NCBI RefSeq assembly: GCF_023347275.1
Contig: NZ_CP094468.1
Span: 1,116,001 to 1,180,000, forward strand
Length of the DNA stretch: 64,000 nucleotides
Direction of reading: 5' to 3'
Source of the DNA: Faecalibacterium sp. I3-3-89
GTDB lineage: Bacteria > Bacillota > Clostridia > Oscillospirales > Ruminococcaceae
Shown here: one piece after another, positions 49,858 through 58,669 of the stretch
How positions within the stretch are numbered: position 1 is the stretch's first letter
Layout: every line of letters begins with the position of its first letter
The notes under the pieces: generated by a model
Database searches by the model: none
What the model was told of the DNA's origin: nothing
What the model saw: the letters and a program-made list of their open reading frames with translations, nothing else
Program-made: the position numbers and the translations under genes

Positions 49858-51039
49858 ATGAGCGTAAAGAATATCAGCAGCGCCATCCTTGGCGTGGGTG
49901 TGGACGATACCACCATTGACCTGTTCGAGAGCCAGTACCCGGTGCCCACCGGCGTCAGCTACAACTCCTATATCATCCGGGACGAGAAGACCGCCATCCT
50001 CGACACGGTGGACGTACGTGCCACCGACGAGTGGATGGCAAACGTCACCGAGGCGCTGGCAGGGGAGAAGCCCGCCTACCTCGTCGTCCACCACATGGAG
50101 CCGGACCACGGCGCAAATGTGGCCCGCCTCGCTGCCCTCTACCCCGAGATGCAGGTGGTGGGCAACGCCAAGACCTTCCAGTATATGGAGCAGTTCTTCG
50201 GCCCGGAGGCCATCGCCAAGGAGCGCCGCGTCGTCGTGAAGGACGGCGAGAGCCTCTCGCTGGGCGCACACACCCTCACCTTCGTCTTTGCGCCGATGGT
50301 CCACTGGCCCGAGGTCATGGTGAGCTATGAGTCCACCGAGAAGGTCCTCTTCTCCGCCGACGGCTTCGGCCGCTTCGGCGCTGTGGCAAAGTTCGACGAG
50401 AAAGCCGACTGGGCCAGCGAGGCCCGCCGCTACTACCTGAACATCGTGGGCAAGTACGGCCCGCAGGTGCAGGCCCTGCTGAAAAAGGCCGCTGCGCTGG
50501 ACATCGCCACCATCTGCCCGCTGCACGGCCCTGTCCTCACCGGCGACCTCAGCAAATACCTGAACTACTATGATCTGTGGTCCAGCTACAGGGCCGAGGA
50601 GCCGGAGAAGATCCTGGTAGCCAGCGCCTCCATCCACGGCCACACCCGCGCCGCCGCCCACACTCTGGCCGACAAGCTCCGGGCCAAGGGGGCGAAGGTG
50701 GTGGAGATCGACCTGACCCGGGTCGATGTCTCCTACGCCGTCACGGAGGCCTTCCGCTGCGGCAAGACCGTGCTGGCCTGCGCCACCTACGACGGCTTCC
50801 TCTTCCCGCCGATGGAGAACCTGCTGACCCACCTGAAGACCAAGGCCTTCCAGAGCCGCACCATCGCCCTGATGGAGAACGGCACTTGGGCACCCATGGC
50901 CGCAAAGCTCATGCGCGCCGAGCTGGAGGGCATGAAGAACATCACCGTCTGTGACACCGTCGTCACCCTCCGCTCTGCCTCCAACCCCGCCGCCGAGGCG
51001 CAGATGGATGCGCTGGCGGAGGAGCTGCTGGCGAAGTAA
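49858..51039 (+). CDS. FprA-type flavodiiron protein
   Basis: A 393-aa cytoplasmic protein. The metallo-beta-lactamase-like diiron domain has HHMEPDHGANV (His-x-Glu-x-Asp-His) near residue 80 and later His/Asp ligands in SADGFGRFGA and CPLHGPVL. The C-terminal flavodoxin domain starts ILVASASIHGHTRAAAHTLA near residue 255. Such proteins reduce O2 to water or NO to N2O and protect anaerobes. No rubredoxin or flavin reductase domain is fused, so an external donor is needed. ATG 49858 follows AGAGGAAA and is preferred to upstream in-frame starts. Confidence 0.9.
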   Translation: MSVKNISSAILGVGVDDTTIDLFESQYPVPTGVSYNSYIIRDEKTAILDTVDVRATDEWMANVTEALAGEKPAYLVVHHMEPDHGANVARLAALYPEMQVVGNAKTFQYMEQFFGPEAIAKERRVVVKDGESLSLGAHTLTFVFAPMVHWPEVMVSYESTEKVLFSADGFGRFGAVAKFDEKADWASEARRYYLNIVGKYGPQVQALLKKAAALDIATICPLHGPVLTGDLSKYLNYYDLWSSYRAEEPEKILVASASIHGHTRAAAHTLADKLRAKGAKVVEIDLTRVDVSYAVTEAFRCGKTVLACATYDGFLFPPMENLLTHLKTKAFQSRTIALMENGTWAPMAAKLMRAELEGMKNITVCDTVVTLRSASNPAAEAQMDALAEELLAK

Positions 51040-51058
51040 GTAAAAGATTGCGAACATG

Positions 51059-51092
51059 AGAAAATCCCCCACAAATGTGGGGGATTTTCTTG
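51059..51092 (+). terminator. Rho-independent terminator after the flavodiiron gene
   Basis: AAAATCCCCCACA and TGTGGGGGATTTT form a 13-bp stem followed by CTTGTTTT. Confidence 0.88.
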
Positions 51093-51198
51093 TTTTCTGT
51101 CAGCGTTTATGATACACTGGTGCTGCCGCTGGAAAGCGGCGGGGCACTGTACATACGGCAGGCGGTTTGGTCTCTCACTTCCGAAAGGAGGTGAGAAG

Positions 51199-51261
51199 AT
51201 GCCGATTACTTTGACGTTCCATGTCTTTGGACTTACGTTCACGATTCGGATCAAAAAGTAA
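51199..51261 (+). CDS. Very small hydrophobic/basic peptide (20 aa)
   Basis: ATG 51199 follows a near-perfect AAAGGAGGTGAGAAG site, among the strongest in the window. The product, MPITLTFHVFGLTFTIRIKK, alternates beta-branched and aromatic residues and ends in a basic tail. It is too short for ORF callers. A GC hairpin (GCCGCT/AGCGGC, about 51125-51140) lies in the leader and a terminator follows at once, so it is its own short transcript unit. It resembles type I toxin or small membrane peptides in outline, but no family is recognised with certainty. Confidence 0.55.
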   Translation: MPITLTFHVFGLTFTIRIKK

Positions 51262-51292
51262 AACCGCCACCTCTGCCAAGGTGACGGTTTTC
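51259..51292 (+). terminator. Terminator after the 20-aa peptide
   Basis: AAAACCGCCACCT pairs with AGGTGACGGTTTT (one mismatch) and starts inside the stop codon. Confidence 0.78.
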
Positions 51293-51419
51293 AAAAAGCC
51301 AAATCCTTAGAAAGAGGCCAAACCGTTTGTCACAGTGCCTTTTCTATGGATATTATAGCGCATTGCCGGGCGGCTGTCAAGGAACCCGGCAGTGCGTTTT
51401 TTATCAAGAAGTGCGCGGC

Positions 51420-51910
51420 TTTCTGCCAAGAGTCGCCACACAGCGATAAGCAGGCTCTTTGCCAGAGCGATACCATCGCTGCGCCCGCGCTTTGTGGTCA
51501 GCATCCTTGCCCTCTCAGTCATCGCTTTGCGATGCCACAGCCCGGGTTGCGGCACCCAGCGTCTGCTACGCTGTCGCTTGCATCCTGCTGGCCGCTGCCC
51601 CAACAGCTCCTCCCTGTTTCCGCCACTGGCGGCGGTCGTCGCCGTTGCCCCAGAGGGGGAGCCACTGGCGTGCCGGGCCACTTTTCGCTGGACGCATAAG
51701 GCCCGACAGGGCGCAAAAGAGCGGGCCTCGCTTACGGGGGCCGCGGCTTCTGGACAAGAGCACCTCGTCAAGCTGCTGTGAATCCAGACCGCAGGGCACT
51801 ACTGTTTCCGGATAGAAGAAACTTTGCTCGTCCCGCGTGGGCCTGACCGGTACGCCAGTGCCTCTCCCCATGGGAGAGGTGTCACCAAAGGTGACGGAGA
51901 GGGCCTGCCT
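51420..51910. repeat. Dispersed GC-rich hairpin repeat region, copy 3 (composite)
   Basis: Core 51420-51545 (GAGTCGCCACACAGCGATAAGC, shown in part, and CTTTGCCAGAGCGATA) repeats the core of copy 2 and continues into TCCTTGCCCTCTCAG. A further module (AGAGGGGGAGCCACTGGCG, near 51650) and the left module CCTCTCCCCATGGGAGAGG ending GTGACGGAGAGGG (51861-51905) follow. Frames through it are repeat translations, not genes. 51293-51419 holds nothing else recognised. Confidence 0.75.
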
Positions 51911-51981
51911 CTGCCAGCAAAAAAATCCCCCAGCAAAACGCAAGAAAAAAGCGGATATTCCTCGAAATCTGCCTGCGCCGC

Positions 51982-52010
51982 TTGCAAACCGGCCCGAAAT
52001 GTGGTAAGAT
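51982..52010 (+). promoter_or_regulatory. Promoter of pheST
   Basis: TTGCAA (51982-51987), 17-base spacer, TAAGAT (52005-52010), just upstream of the T-box leader. Confidence 0.6.
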
Positions 52011-52047
52011 GATTCATGGTTATTTGATGACCACGACCTGAATACTC

Positions 52048-52340
52048 CAAACGCAGCGACGGAGAGAGTAGGCGGGCGCACCGCAGCAAAGAGAGAGGCT
52101 TCACCGGCTGAGAGGGCTTCCGTGCGGGCGCTGGCTGAAGTTCGCTCCCGAGCGGCTGGCCTGAACCTTGCAGTAGGGCCGGACGGTGCGCCCCGTTACG
52201 GCGTTTTGAGCGCCGCACGGCTCCCGAGTGGGCCGGGCGGAAACCGGGTGGTACCGCGGAGCTGTAAATTTTTGAAGCTTCGTCCCTTTTGCCGGGCCTT
52301 ACGAGAGGCCCCGGCAGGGGACGGAGCTTTTTTGCTGTCC
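52048..52340 (+). promoter_or_regulatory. T-box leader of pheST (Phe specifier)
   Basis: Stem I carries GAGAGAGTAGG, and a TTC triplet at 52141-52143 followed by G suits a Phe specifier. The T-box core GGTGGTACCGCGG is at 52247-52259. The leader ends in a strong terminator whose arm overlaps the antiterminator. Uncharged tRNA-Phe would permit read-through into pheS. Confidence 0.92.
52276..52337 (+). terminator. Regulated terminator of the T-box
   Basis: AAGCTTCGTCCC pairs with GGGGACGGAGCTT, with an inner GCCGGGGCC-type stem, then TTTTTT. Confidence 0.88.
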
Positions 52341-52374
52341 GCTGAACAACACGAATGAGAAGGAGAGAACATCC

Positions 52375-53397
52375 ATGCAAGCAATGATCGACGAGCTGGC
52401 AAAGCAGGCGGAAGAGAGCCTCGGTCAGGTCTCTTCCAAGGAGACGCTGGCAACTTTCTGGCAGGAATATCTGAGCAAGAACGGCAAGATCCCCGCCCTG
52501 ATGAAGAATCTGCGCTCGGTCGCCCCCGAGGAGCGTCCGGCCATGGGCAAGATCATCAACGAACTGAAGGCCAAGGTGCAGGTGGAGTATGACGCCGCCG
52601 CCGAGCAGGTCAAACAGGCTGAGCTTGCCGCCCGCAACGCCGCTGAGACGGTGGACATCACCCTGCCCGCCAAGACCCGCGCCGTGGGCGGTCTGCACCC
52701 GTTGACCCTCGTGACCAACCAGATCATCGACGTCTTCTCGGGCATGGGCTTTGCGGTGGCAGACGCCCCCGAGATCGAGGACGACGACCACAACTTCACC
52801 CGTCTGAACGTCCCGAAGGACCACCCCGCCCGCGATATGCAGGACACCTTCTACCTGTCCGACGAGTTCCTGCTCCGCACCCAGACCTCCGGCGGCCAGA
52901 TCCGCACCATGGACAGCCAGAAGCCGCCCATCAAGGTGCTCATCCCGGGCCGCGTCTTCCGCTCCGACTCCGACGCAACCCACAGCCCCATGTTCCATCA
53001 GATGGAGGGTCTGGTGGTGGATAAGGGCATCACGCTGGGCGACCTGCAGGGCGCGCTGAACACCTTCGTGCAGAAGCTGTTCGGTGCCGACACCCGCACC
53101 CGCCTGCGCCCCTCCTACTTCCCCTTCACTGAGCCGAGCGTCGAGGTGGACGTGAGCTGCTTCGAGTGCCACGGCAAGGGCTGCCCCCTGTGCAAGCACA
53201 CCGGCTGGATCGAGGTGCTGGGCGGCGGCGTCGTCAACCGCAAGGTGCTGGAGAACTGCAACATCGACCCGGACGTGTACTCGGGCTTTGCCTTCGGCAT
53301 CGGCATCGAGCGCATCGCCATGCTGAAGTACGGCATCAACAACATCGGCCTGATGTTTGAGAACAACCTGCAGTTCCTCAAGCAGTTCCACGAATAA
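52375..53397 (+). CDS. pheS: Phenylalanyl-tRNA synthetase alpha subunit
   Basis: A 340-aa protein of the usual length. An N-terminal coiled-coil tRNA-binding arm is followed by class II motifs: HPLTLVTNQIIDVFSGMGF, RVFRSDSDATHSPMFHQMEG (motif 2) and GFAFGIGIERIAMLKYGI (motif 3). A Cys cluster CFECHGKGCPLCKHTGW sits near residue 262. It activates Phe and, with PheT, forms the cytoplasmic alpha2beta2 enzyme. ATG 52375 follows GAAGGAGAG. Controlled by the T-box. Confidence 0.96.
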   Translation: MQAMIDELAKQAEESLGQVSSKETLATFWQEYLSKNGKIPALMKNLRSVAPEERPAMGKIINELKAKVQVEYDAAAEQVKQAELAARNAAETVDITLPAKTRAVGGLHPLTLVTNQIIDVFSGMGFAVADAPEIEDDDHNFTRLNVPKDHPARDMQDTFYLSDEFLLRTQTSGGQIRTMDSQKPPIKVLIPGRVFRSDSDATHSPMFHQMEGLVVDKGITLGDLQGALNTFVQKLFGADTRTRLRPSYFPFTEPSVEVDVSCFECHGKGCPLCKHTGWIEVLGGGVVNRKVLENCNIDPDVYSGFAFGIGIERIAMLKYGINNIGLMFENNLQFLKQFHE

Positions 53398-53415
53398 GAG
53401 GGGAGAGAGCAAACA

Positions 53416-55827
53416 ATGAAAGTACCTTTCAGTTGGTTAAAAGAACTCGTCGATATTGACGTTACCGCACAGGAGCTTGAAGAGAAGCTCTTCTCCTGCG
53501 GCTTTGAGGTCGAGGAGCTGATCCCGCTGGACGCCGGCATCAGCAAGGTGGTCGTGGGTAAGATCGTGGAGATGGAGCCTCAGGAGGGCACCCATCTGAC
53601 CAAGTGCGTCGTGGACTGCGGCAGCTACGGCCACGACATCCGCATCAGCACCGGCGCTTCGAACATGAAGCTGGGCGACTGTGTGCCCGCCGCGCTGGAC
53701 GGCTCCACCCTGCCCGGCGGCATCAAGATCAAGGCCCGCAAGATGCAGGGCGTCGAGTCCAACGGAATGCTCTGCTCCGGCGAGGAGCTGGGCCTGAACG
53801 ACGACCTGTTCCCGGGCTCTGAGGTCTACGGCCTGCTCATCCTGCCCGAGGACTCCGTCCCCGGCACCGACATCGCCCCCGTGGTGGGTCTGGATGACTA
53901 CATCTTCGACATCTCCATCACCGCCAACCGACCCGATTGCCAGTCGGTGCTGGGCATCGCCCGCGAGGTGTCCGCCATCCTCGGCAAGCCCCTGCACATG
54001 CCGGCCATGGACTACAAGGCCGTCTGCGACGCCGACGCGCCGGTGAGCGTGAAGGTGGAGGCCCCCGACCTCTGCCCCCGCTACATGGCACACTACGTCC
54101 GCAACATCCGGATGGGCGAGTCTCCCCGCTGGATGAAGCGCCATCTGGCCCTCTGCGGCCTGCGCTCCATCAGCAACGTGGTGGACATCACCAACCACAC
54201 CCTGCTGGAGATGGGCCAGCCCATGCACGCCTTCGACCTGAATAAGGTGGCGGGCCGCAGCATCACCGTCCGCCGCGCTGCGGAGGGCGAGAAGATCACC
54301 ACCCTCGACGAGAAGGAGTTCACCCTGAACCCCAACAATCTGGTCATCTGCGACGCCGAGAAGCCGGTGGCGCTGGCCGGCATCATGGGCGGCGCAAACT
54401 CCGGCATGGACGACGCCACCACCAGCCTGCTCTTCGAGTGCGCGACCTTCGCCCGCGACTCGGTCCGCAAGACCAGCCGCGCTCTGGGCCAGAACAGCGA
54501 CTCCTCCGCCCGCTACGAGAAGGGCGTGGACCGTCACTCCCCCGAGATGGGCCTTGCCCGCGCTCTGCACCTCATTCAGGAGCTGGACTGCGGCGACATC
54601 ACCACGCTGGAATACGACCTGACCGATGGCCGCCCGCTGGAGCGCAGGCACATCGTCACCACCCCGGCCAAGATCTGCGGCGTGCTGGGCATCACCGTGC
54701 CCGACCAGACCATGATCGACATCCTCGAGCGCCTCGAGTTCACCGTGGATGTGCAGGCCGACGGCAGCTGGGACGTCTCGGCACCGCTCTACCGCGAGGA
54801 TGTGGAGAGCTTCCCCGATCTGGCCGAGGAGGTCATCCGCGAGTACGGCTATGACCACATCGTGCCCACCTTCCTGAACACTGCCTCCGTCACCAACGGC
54901 GGCCTGAACTACGACCAGAAGCAGCAGCTCAAGACCAAGCGGCTGCTGGCGGCACAGGGCTTCTATGAGGCCTCCACGCTGGCATTCTACTCCAACGCCG
55001 AGTTCGATATGCTCCATATCCCGGAGGACGACGAGGCCCGCAAGGCCATCCGCATCCTGAACCCCATCAGCGAGAATCTGTCCGTCATGCGCACCCTGCT
55101 GGCCCCCTCCATGCTGAACGTCATCGTGGACAACCTGAAGAAGGGCAACGCCGAGGGCCGTCTGTTTGAGATGGCACCGGTCTACCTCGCCAAGGAGCTG
55201 CCCATTCAGGAGCATCCCCACGAGCGTCAGACCCTCTGCCTCGGCGCGTTCGGCCCGGCGGAGGACTTCTTCACCGTCAAGGGCGCTCTGGAGGCGCTGG
55301 CCGCAGGCTTCGACCTGACCTTCACCTACCAGCGGGAGACCACCAGCTGGCTCCACCCCGGCATCAGCGCCGCCGTCTACTGCAACGGCAAGCGTCTGGG
55401 CGTCTTTGGCAAGCTGGCCAACGAGATCAACGCTGAGCTGGAGATCGCCAAGGAGCAGAAGGACAGCCAGAACATCTATCTGGGCGAGCTGGACTACGAG
55501 GCCCTGATGTCCTGCGTCGAGGGCGGGCTGCGCTACAAGCCCCTCAGCCCCTACGCCGCCGTCAAGCGCGATCTGGCGCTGGTCTGCGACGAGGCTGTGG
55601 CCTGCGGCGACATCGAGGAGGCCATCAAAAAGGCCAGCCCCCTCATCACCGAGGTCAAGCTGTTCGATATTTACCGGGGCGCGAACCTCGGCGAGGGCAA
55701 GAAGAGCATGGCCTTCTCCCTGACCCTGTCCGACCCCGCTGCCGAAGTCTCCGCCGAGCAGGTGGAGCGCACCGTCAAGAAGGTGCTGGGCAACCTGAAG
55801 TTCAAGCTGGGCATCGAGATCCGCTGA
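53416..55827 (+). CDS. pheT: Phenylalanyl-tRNA synthetase beta subunit
   Basis: An 803-aa protein of normal length. Domains in order: EMAP-like tRNA-binding fold (residues about 40-150), B3/B4 editing domain (ISNVVDITNHTLLEMGQPMH near 250), B5, catalytic-like core, and C-terminal FDX-ACB anticodon-binding domain (SPYAAVKRDLALVCDEAV). It edits mischarged Tyr-tRNA-Phe. GAGGGGAGAG lies before the ATG, 18 bases after pheS. Confidence 0.96.
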   Translation: MKVPFSWLKELVDIDVTAQELEEKLFSCGFEVEELIPLDAGISKVVVGKIVEMEPQEGTHLTKCVVDCGSYGHDIRISTGASNMKLGDCVPAALDGSTLPGGIKIKARKMQGVESNGMLCSGEELGLNDDLFPGSEVYGLLILPEDSVPGTDIAPVVGLDDYIFDISITANRPDCQSVLGIAREVSAILGKPLHMPAMDYKAVCDADAPVSVKVEAPDLCPRYMAHYVRNIRMGESPRWMKRHLALCGLRSISNVVDITNHTLLEMGQPMHAFDLNKVAGRSITVRRAAEGEKITTLDEKEFTLNPNNLVICDAEKPVALAGIMGGANSGMDDATTSLLFECATFARDSVRKTSRALGQNSDSSARYEKGVDRHSPEMGLARALHLIQELDCGDITTLEYDLTDGRPLERRHIVTTPAKICGVLGITVPDQTMIDILERLEFTVDVQADGSWDVSAPLYREDVESFPDLAEEVIREYGYDHIVPTFLNTASVTNGGLNYDQKQQLKTKRLLAAQGFYEASTLAFYSNAEFDMLHIPEDDEARKAIRILNPISENLSVMRTLLAPSMLNVIVDNLKKGNAEGRLFEMAPVYLAKELPIQEHPHERQTLCLGAFGPAEDFFTVKGALEALAAGFDLTFTYQRETTSWLHPGISAAVYCNGKRLGVFGKLANEINAELEIAKEQKDSQNIYLGELDYEALMSCVEGGLRYKPLSPYAAVKRDLALVCDEAVACGDIEEAIKKASPLITEVKLFDIYRGANLGEGKKSMAFSLTLSDPAAEVSAEQVERTVKKVLGNLKFKLGIEIR

Positions 55828-55843
55828 ACCTGATATGAAAAAT

Positions 55844-55880
55844 GAGTCCGTCTGTGCCGCTGGCACAGGCGGGCTTTTTC
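55844..55880 (+). terminator. Rho-independent terminator after pheT
   Basis: GAGTCCGTCTGTGCC pairs with GGCACAGGCGGGCTT (with a G-T pair and small bulge) and runs into TTTTTC. Confidence 0.82.
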
Positions 55881-55935
55881 TTTGGGGCGGTTTATGCTAT
55901 ACTTATCTCATTGATGAAAAGCAGGAGGAACCAGC

Positions 55936-56556
55936 GTGGAGGATTACCGCACCATCCGAGGCACGGCCATCGGAGAATACGAAGAGAAGAAGAGCCGCTT
56001 CATCGCGCAGCTCTCCTTTGCAGACAGCGAGGAAAAGGCCGTGGCCTTTCTGGAGCAGGTGCGTGCGGCCAACCGCACTGCCCGCCACAACGTCTATGCC
56101 TACCGTCTGCGGGAGGGCAGCCGGGAGCGCTACTCCGACGACGGCGAACCGGCCAAGACGGCGGGGACGCCTGCGCTGGAGGTCTTGCAGCACAGCGGCC
56201 TGACCGACCTCATCGTGGTCGTCACCCGGTACTTCGGCGGTGTGCTGCTGGGCACAGGGGGCCTCGTCCGGGCCTACACCACAGCCACCGCCCGGGCGCT
56301 GGAAGCCGCCGAGGTGGTCACAGTGCGCAGCGTGGTGGCGCTGGAGGTGACGGTGGACTACGGGCTTTATGAGCGGGCCGACCTCCTCATCCGGGCGGCA
56401 GGGGGCAAGCTGGCCGAGCCGGAGTTCACCGACCGGGTCACCCTCCGCTGGCAGATGCCGGAACACACCGAGGGGCCGCTGCTCACCCAGCTGCAGGAGC
56501 TGACACGGGGCACGGCCAATGTCACCGTGAGCGCACCGTTTTATGCGGCGTTCTGA
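55936..56556 (+). CDS. YigZ/IMPACT family protein
   Basis: A 206-aa protein with the UPF0029 IMPACT domain. EEKKSRFIAQLSF opens it; then ARHNVYAYRL, RYSDDGEPAKTAGTPALEVL and VTRYFGGVLLGTGGLVRAY follow near residues 70-115. A C-terminal ACT-like domain is present. Bacterial members bind nucleic acid or associate with ribosomes; precise role unknown. The start is GTG 55936 with GCAGGAGGAA upstream. Confidence 0.85.
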   Translation: MEDYRTIRGTAIGEYEEKKSRFIAQLSFADSEEKAVAFLEQVRAANRTARHNVYAYRLREGSRERYSDDGEPAKTAGTPALEVLQHSGLTDLIVVVTRYFGGVLLGTGGLVRAYTTATARALEAAEVVTVRSVVALEVTVDYGLYERADLLIRAAGGKLAEPEFTDRVTLRWQMPEHTEGPLLTQLQELTRGTANVTVSAPFYAAF

Positions 56557-56854
56557 GGGGGCATGCCGCTGCCAAAGAACGAAAAACAGCAGCAACCGGC
56601 GAAAGAGGCCAAAATACCAAAAATTCCCAGCAAACCCATCGAAACATTTTTTGAACGAAGAGTCATGGATTTTCCCCCTTCGACAGCGCAAATCGGTTAC
56701 AATAGCCGCAGACGCGGCACTGGGATCGGCCGCGCACGGAGAGGAGGGGGAACGAGAGAAACAGAAGCGGCAGATCTGCCGTCCGCACCTTCGAGGACGT
56801 CTTTGTGCCCCGCAGGCGGCACGTTTTGGAGAAAAAGGAGCGCCGAACATCGTT
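56557..56854. other. Gap between yigZ and dnaG
   Basis: A TACAAT (56698-56703) may be a -10, with no convincing -35. No gene supported; the open frames are extensions of dnaG or shadows. Confidence 0.3.
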
Positions 56855-58633
56855 ATGATCCCACACGAATATATTGAAGAGCTGACCCGCCGCACCGACA
56901 TCGTGGAGCTGGTGGGCAATTATGTCCAGCTCAAACGGAAGGGCCGGCTCTACGGCGGGCTGTGCCCCTTCCACAGCGAGAAGACCCCCTCGTTCTACGT
57001 CTACCCGGACACCCAGAGCTTCTACTGCTTTGGCTGCGGCGCGGGCGGCGACGCGGTAAGCTTTACCAAGAGGATCAACAGCATCGACTACATCGAGGCC
57101 GTCAAGCTGCTGGCCCAGCGGGCCGGGATGCCCGAACCCACCGAGGACGACAAAACGGGCCGTCTGCGCAGCCGCATCCTGACCATGAACAAGGACGCGG
57201 CCCGCTTCTTCCACGCCTGCCTCAACTCCACGGTGGAGGAGGCCCGGCAGGCCCGGGCCTACTGGCGGCGGCGCGGCCTCGACGACAAGACCATCAACCG
57301 CTTCGGGCTGGGCTATGCCCCCGACGACGGGCAGGCGCTCTACCAGTACCTCCGGGATAAGGGGTACAACCAGCAGGAGCTGGACGCCAGCGGCCTGTTC
57401 AAGCGCAGCCAGTCGGGCCGCATCTACTGCCTGTTCTGGCGGCGGGTCATGACCCCCATCTTCGACCTGCGGGGCAACATCATCGCCTTCGGCGGCCGGG
57501 TGCTGGATGACTCCAAGCCCAAATACGTCAACAGCCCCGAAACGCTGGTCTACCACAAGTCGGACACGGTGTTTGCGCTCCAGATCGCCAAGCGGAGCGC
57601 CTCCCGCAGGTATGTCCTCTGTGAGGGCTACATGGACGTCATCTCCATGCATCAGGCGGGCATCGACACCGCCGTCTGCGCCTGCGGCACGGCCCTGACG
57701 CCCGATCAGGTCAAGCTCATCAGCCAGTACGCCGAGGAGGTCATCCTCAGCTACGACTCCGATGAGGCGGGCCAGAAGGCCACCCTCCGCTCGCTGGAGC
57801 TGTTCTGCAACAGCCCGGTGCGGGTGGGCGTCTTACAGATCCCGGGGGCGAAGGACCCGGACGAGTACATCAAGAAATACGGTGCCGACCGCTTCAAGGC
57901 CCTGCTGGACGGCGTGGGCAACGCGCTGGACTTCCGGATGAAGCGGCTGCGGGACCAGTACGACCTCAAGCAGGACGCCCAGCGCCTCGAGTACGTCAAG
58001 GAGGCCGTGGAGATGCTGGCCCAGCGCTCCAACCCCACCGAGCAGGAGGTCTACGCAGGCCGTCTGGCCGAGGAGACCAACATCTCCAAGACCGCCATCA
58101 TGGCCCAGCTGGCCGACGCCGTGAAAAGGGCCGGCAGCAAGCGCCGCTGGGAGCGGAGCCGCGCCCGTCTGCGGGAGGGCGAGATGGACCAGATCAAGGT
58201 GCCCTACGGCGCAGGCCGGGGCGCACTGGGGATGGCCAGCGCCGAACAGCGGCTTCTGGCCGCCATGCTGCGGGAGCCGGGCTACATCGACAAGGTGAGT
58301 GCCCGGCTCAGGCCGGAGCAGTTTTTGCAGCCCCAGCAGAAGGAGCTGTACGAGGCCATGCTCCGCTGCAGGGAGCAGGGGGTGGACGTGAGCCTCGCCA
58401 CCCTGCGGGCCTTCGTCAGCGAGGAGGCCCTGAATGAATTGAGCCGTCTTGCGGCACAATACAGCGATGTGAACTGTACGCCGGAGGACATCCAGCTCTA
58501 TCTGGAACGCATCGCCCGGGGCACCCCCGTGGCCAGCCGCGCCGCCAGTATGTCAACCAACGATATTGAACAGTATCTCCAGTCGATGCGGGAACAAAAG
58601 CAGGGAACTGCTGACGCAGAAGATTCGGTCTGA
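56855..58633 (+). CDS. dnaG: DNA primase
   Basis: A 592-aa protein. The N-terminal zinc finger is CPFHSEKTPSF with CFGCGAGGDAV (CHC2). The TOPRIM core holds LCEGYMDVISMHQAG and SYDSDEAGQKA, preceded by FGGRVLDDSKPKYVNSPET. A C-terminal helicase-binding domain ends the chain. It makes RNA primers at the replication fork. ATG 56855 is used; AAAGGAG lies 14 bases upstream, a longer spacer than usual, and the much longer upstream frame is out of family. It is followed by rpoD, the usual macromolecular synthesis order without rpsU. Confidence 0.94.
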   Translation: MIPHEYIEELTRRTDIVELVGNYVQLKRKGRLYGGLCPFHSEKTPSFYVYPDTQSFYCFGCGAGGDAVSFTKRINSIDYIEAVKLLAQRAGMPEPTEDDKTGRLRSRILTMNKDAARFFHACLNSTVEEARQARAYWRRRGLDDKTINRFGLGYAPDDGQALYQYLRDKGYNQQELDASGLFKRSQSGRIYCLFWRRVMTPIFDLRGNIIAFGGRVLDDSKPKYVNSPETLVYHKSDTVFALQIAKRSASRRYVLCEGYMDVISMHQAGIDTAVCACGTALTPDQVKLISQYAEEVILSYDSDEAGQKATLRSLELFCNSPVRVGVLQIPGAKDPDEYIKKYGADRFKALLDGVGNALDFRMKRLRDQYDLKQDAQRLEYVKEAVEMLAQRSNPTEQEVYAGRLAEETNISKTAIMAQLADAVKRAGSKRRWERSRARLREGEMDQIKVPYGAGRGALGMASAEQRLLAAMLREPGYIDKVSARLRPEQFLQPQQKELYEAMLRCREQGVDVSLATLRAFVSEEALNELSRLAAQYSDVNCTPEDIQLYLERIARGTPVASRAASMSTNDIEQYLQSMREQKQGTADAEDSV

Positions 58634-58669
58634 TCTCTCCACCGGCTGGGGCCGGAAGGAGAAGAGCAG

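Noticed and set aside
51566..52081. Minus-strand ORF of 171 codons and related frames in 51.3-52.1 kb
   Set aside because: They translate dispersed repeat DNA; similar peptides arise from the other copies, so they are repeat products rather than genes.
53437..55866. Minus-strand ORF of 809 codons opposite pheT
   Set aside because: Shadow frame of pheT with no RBS or motif.
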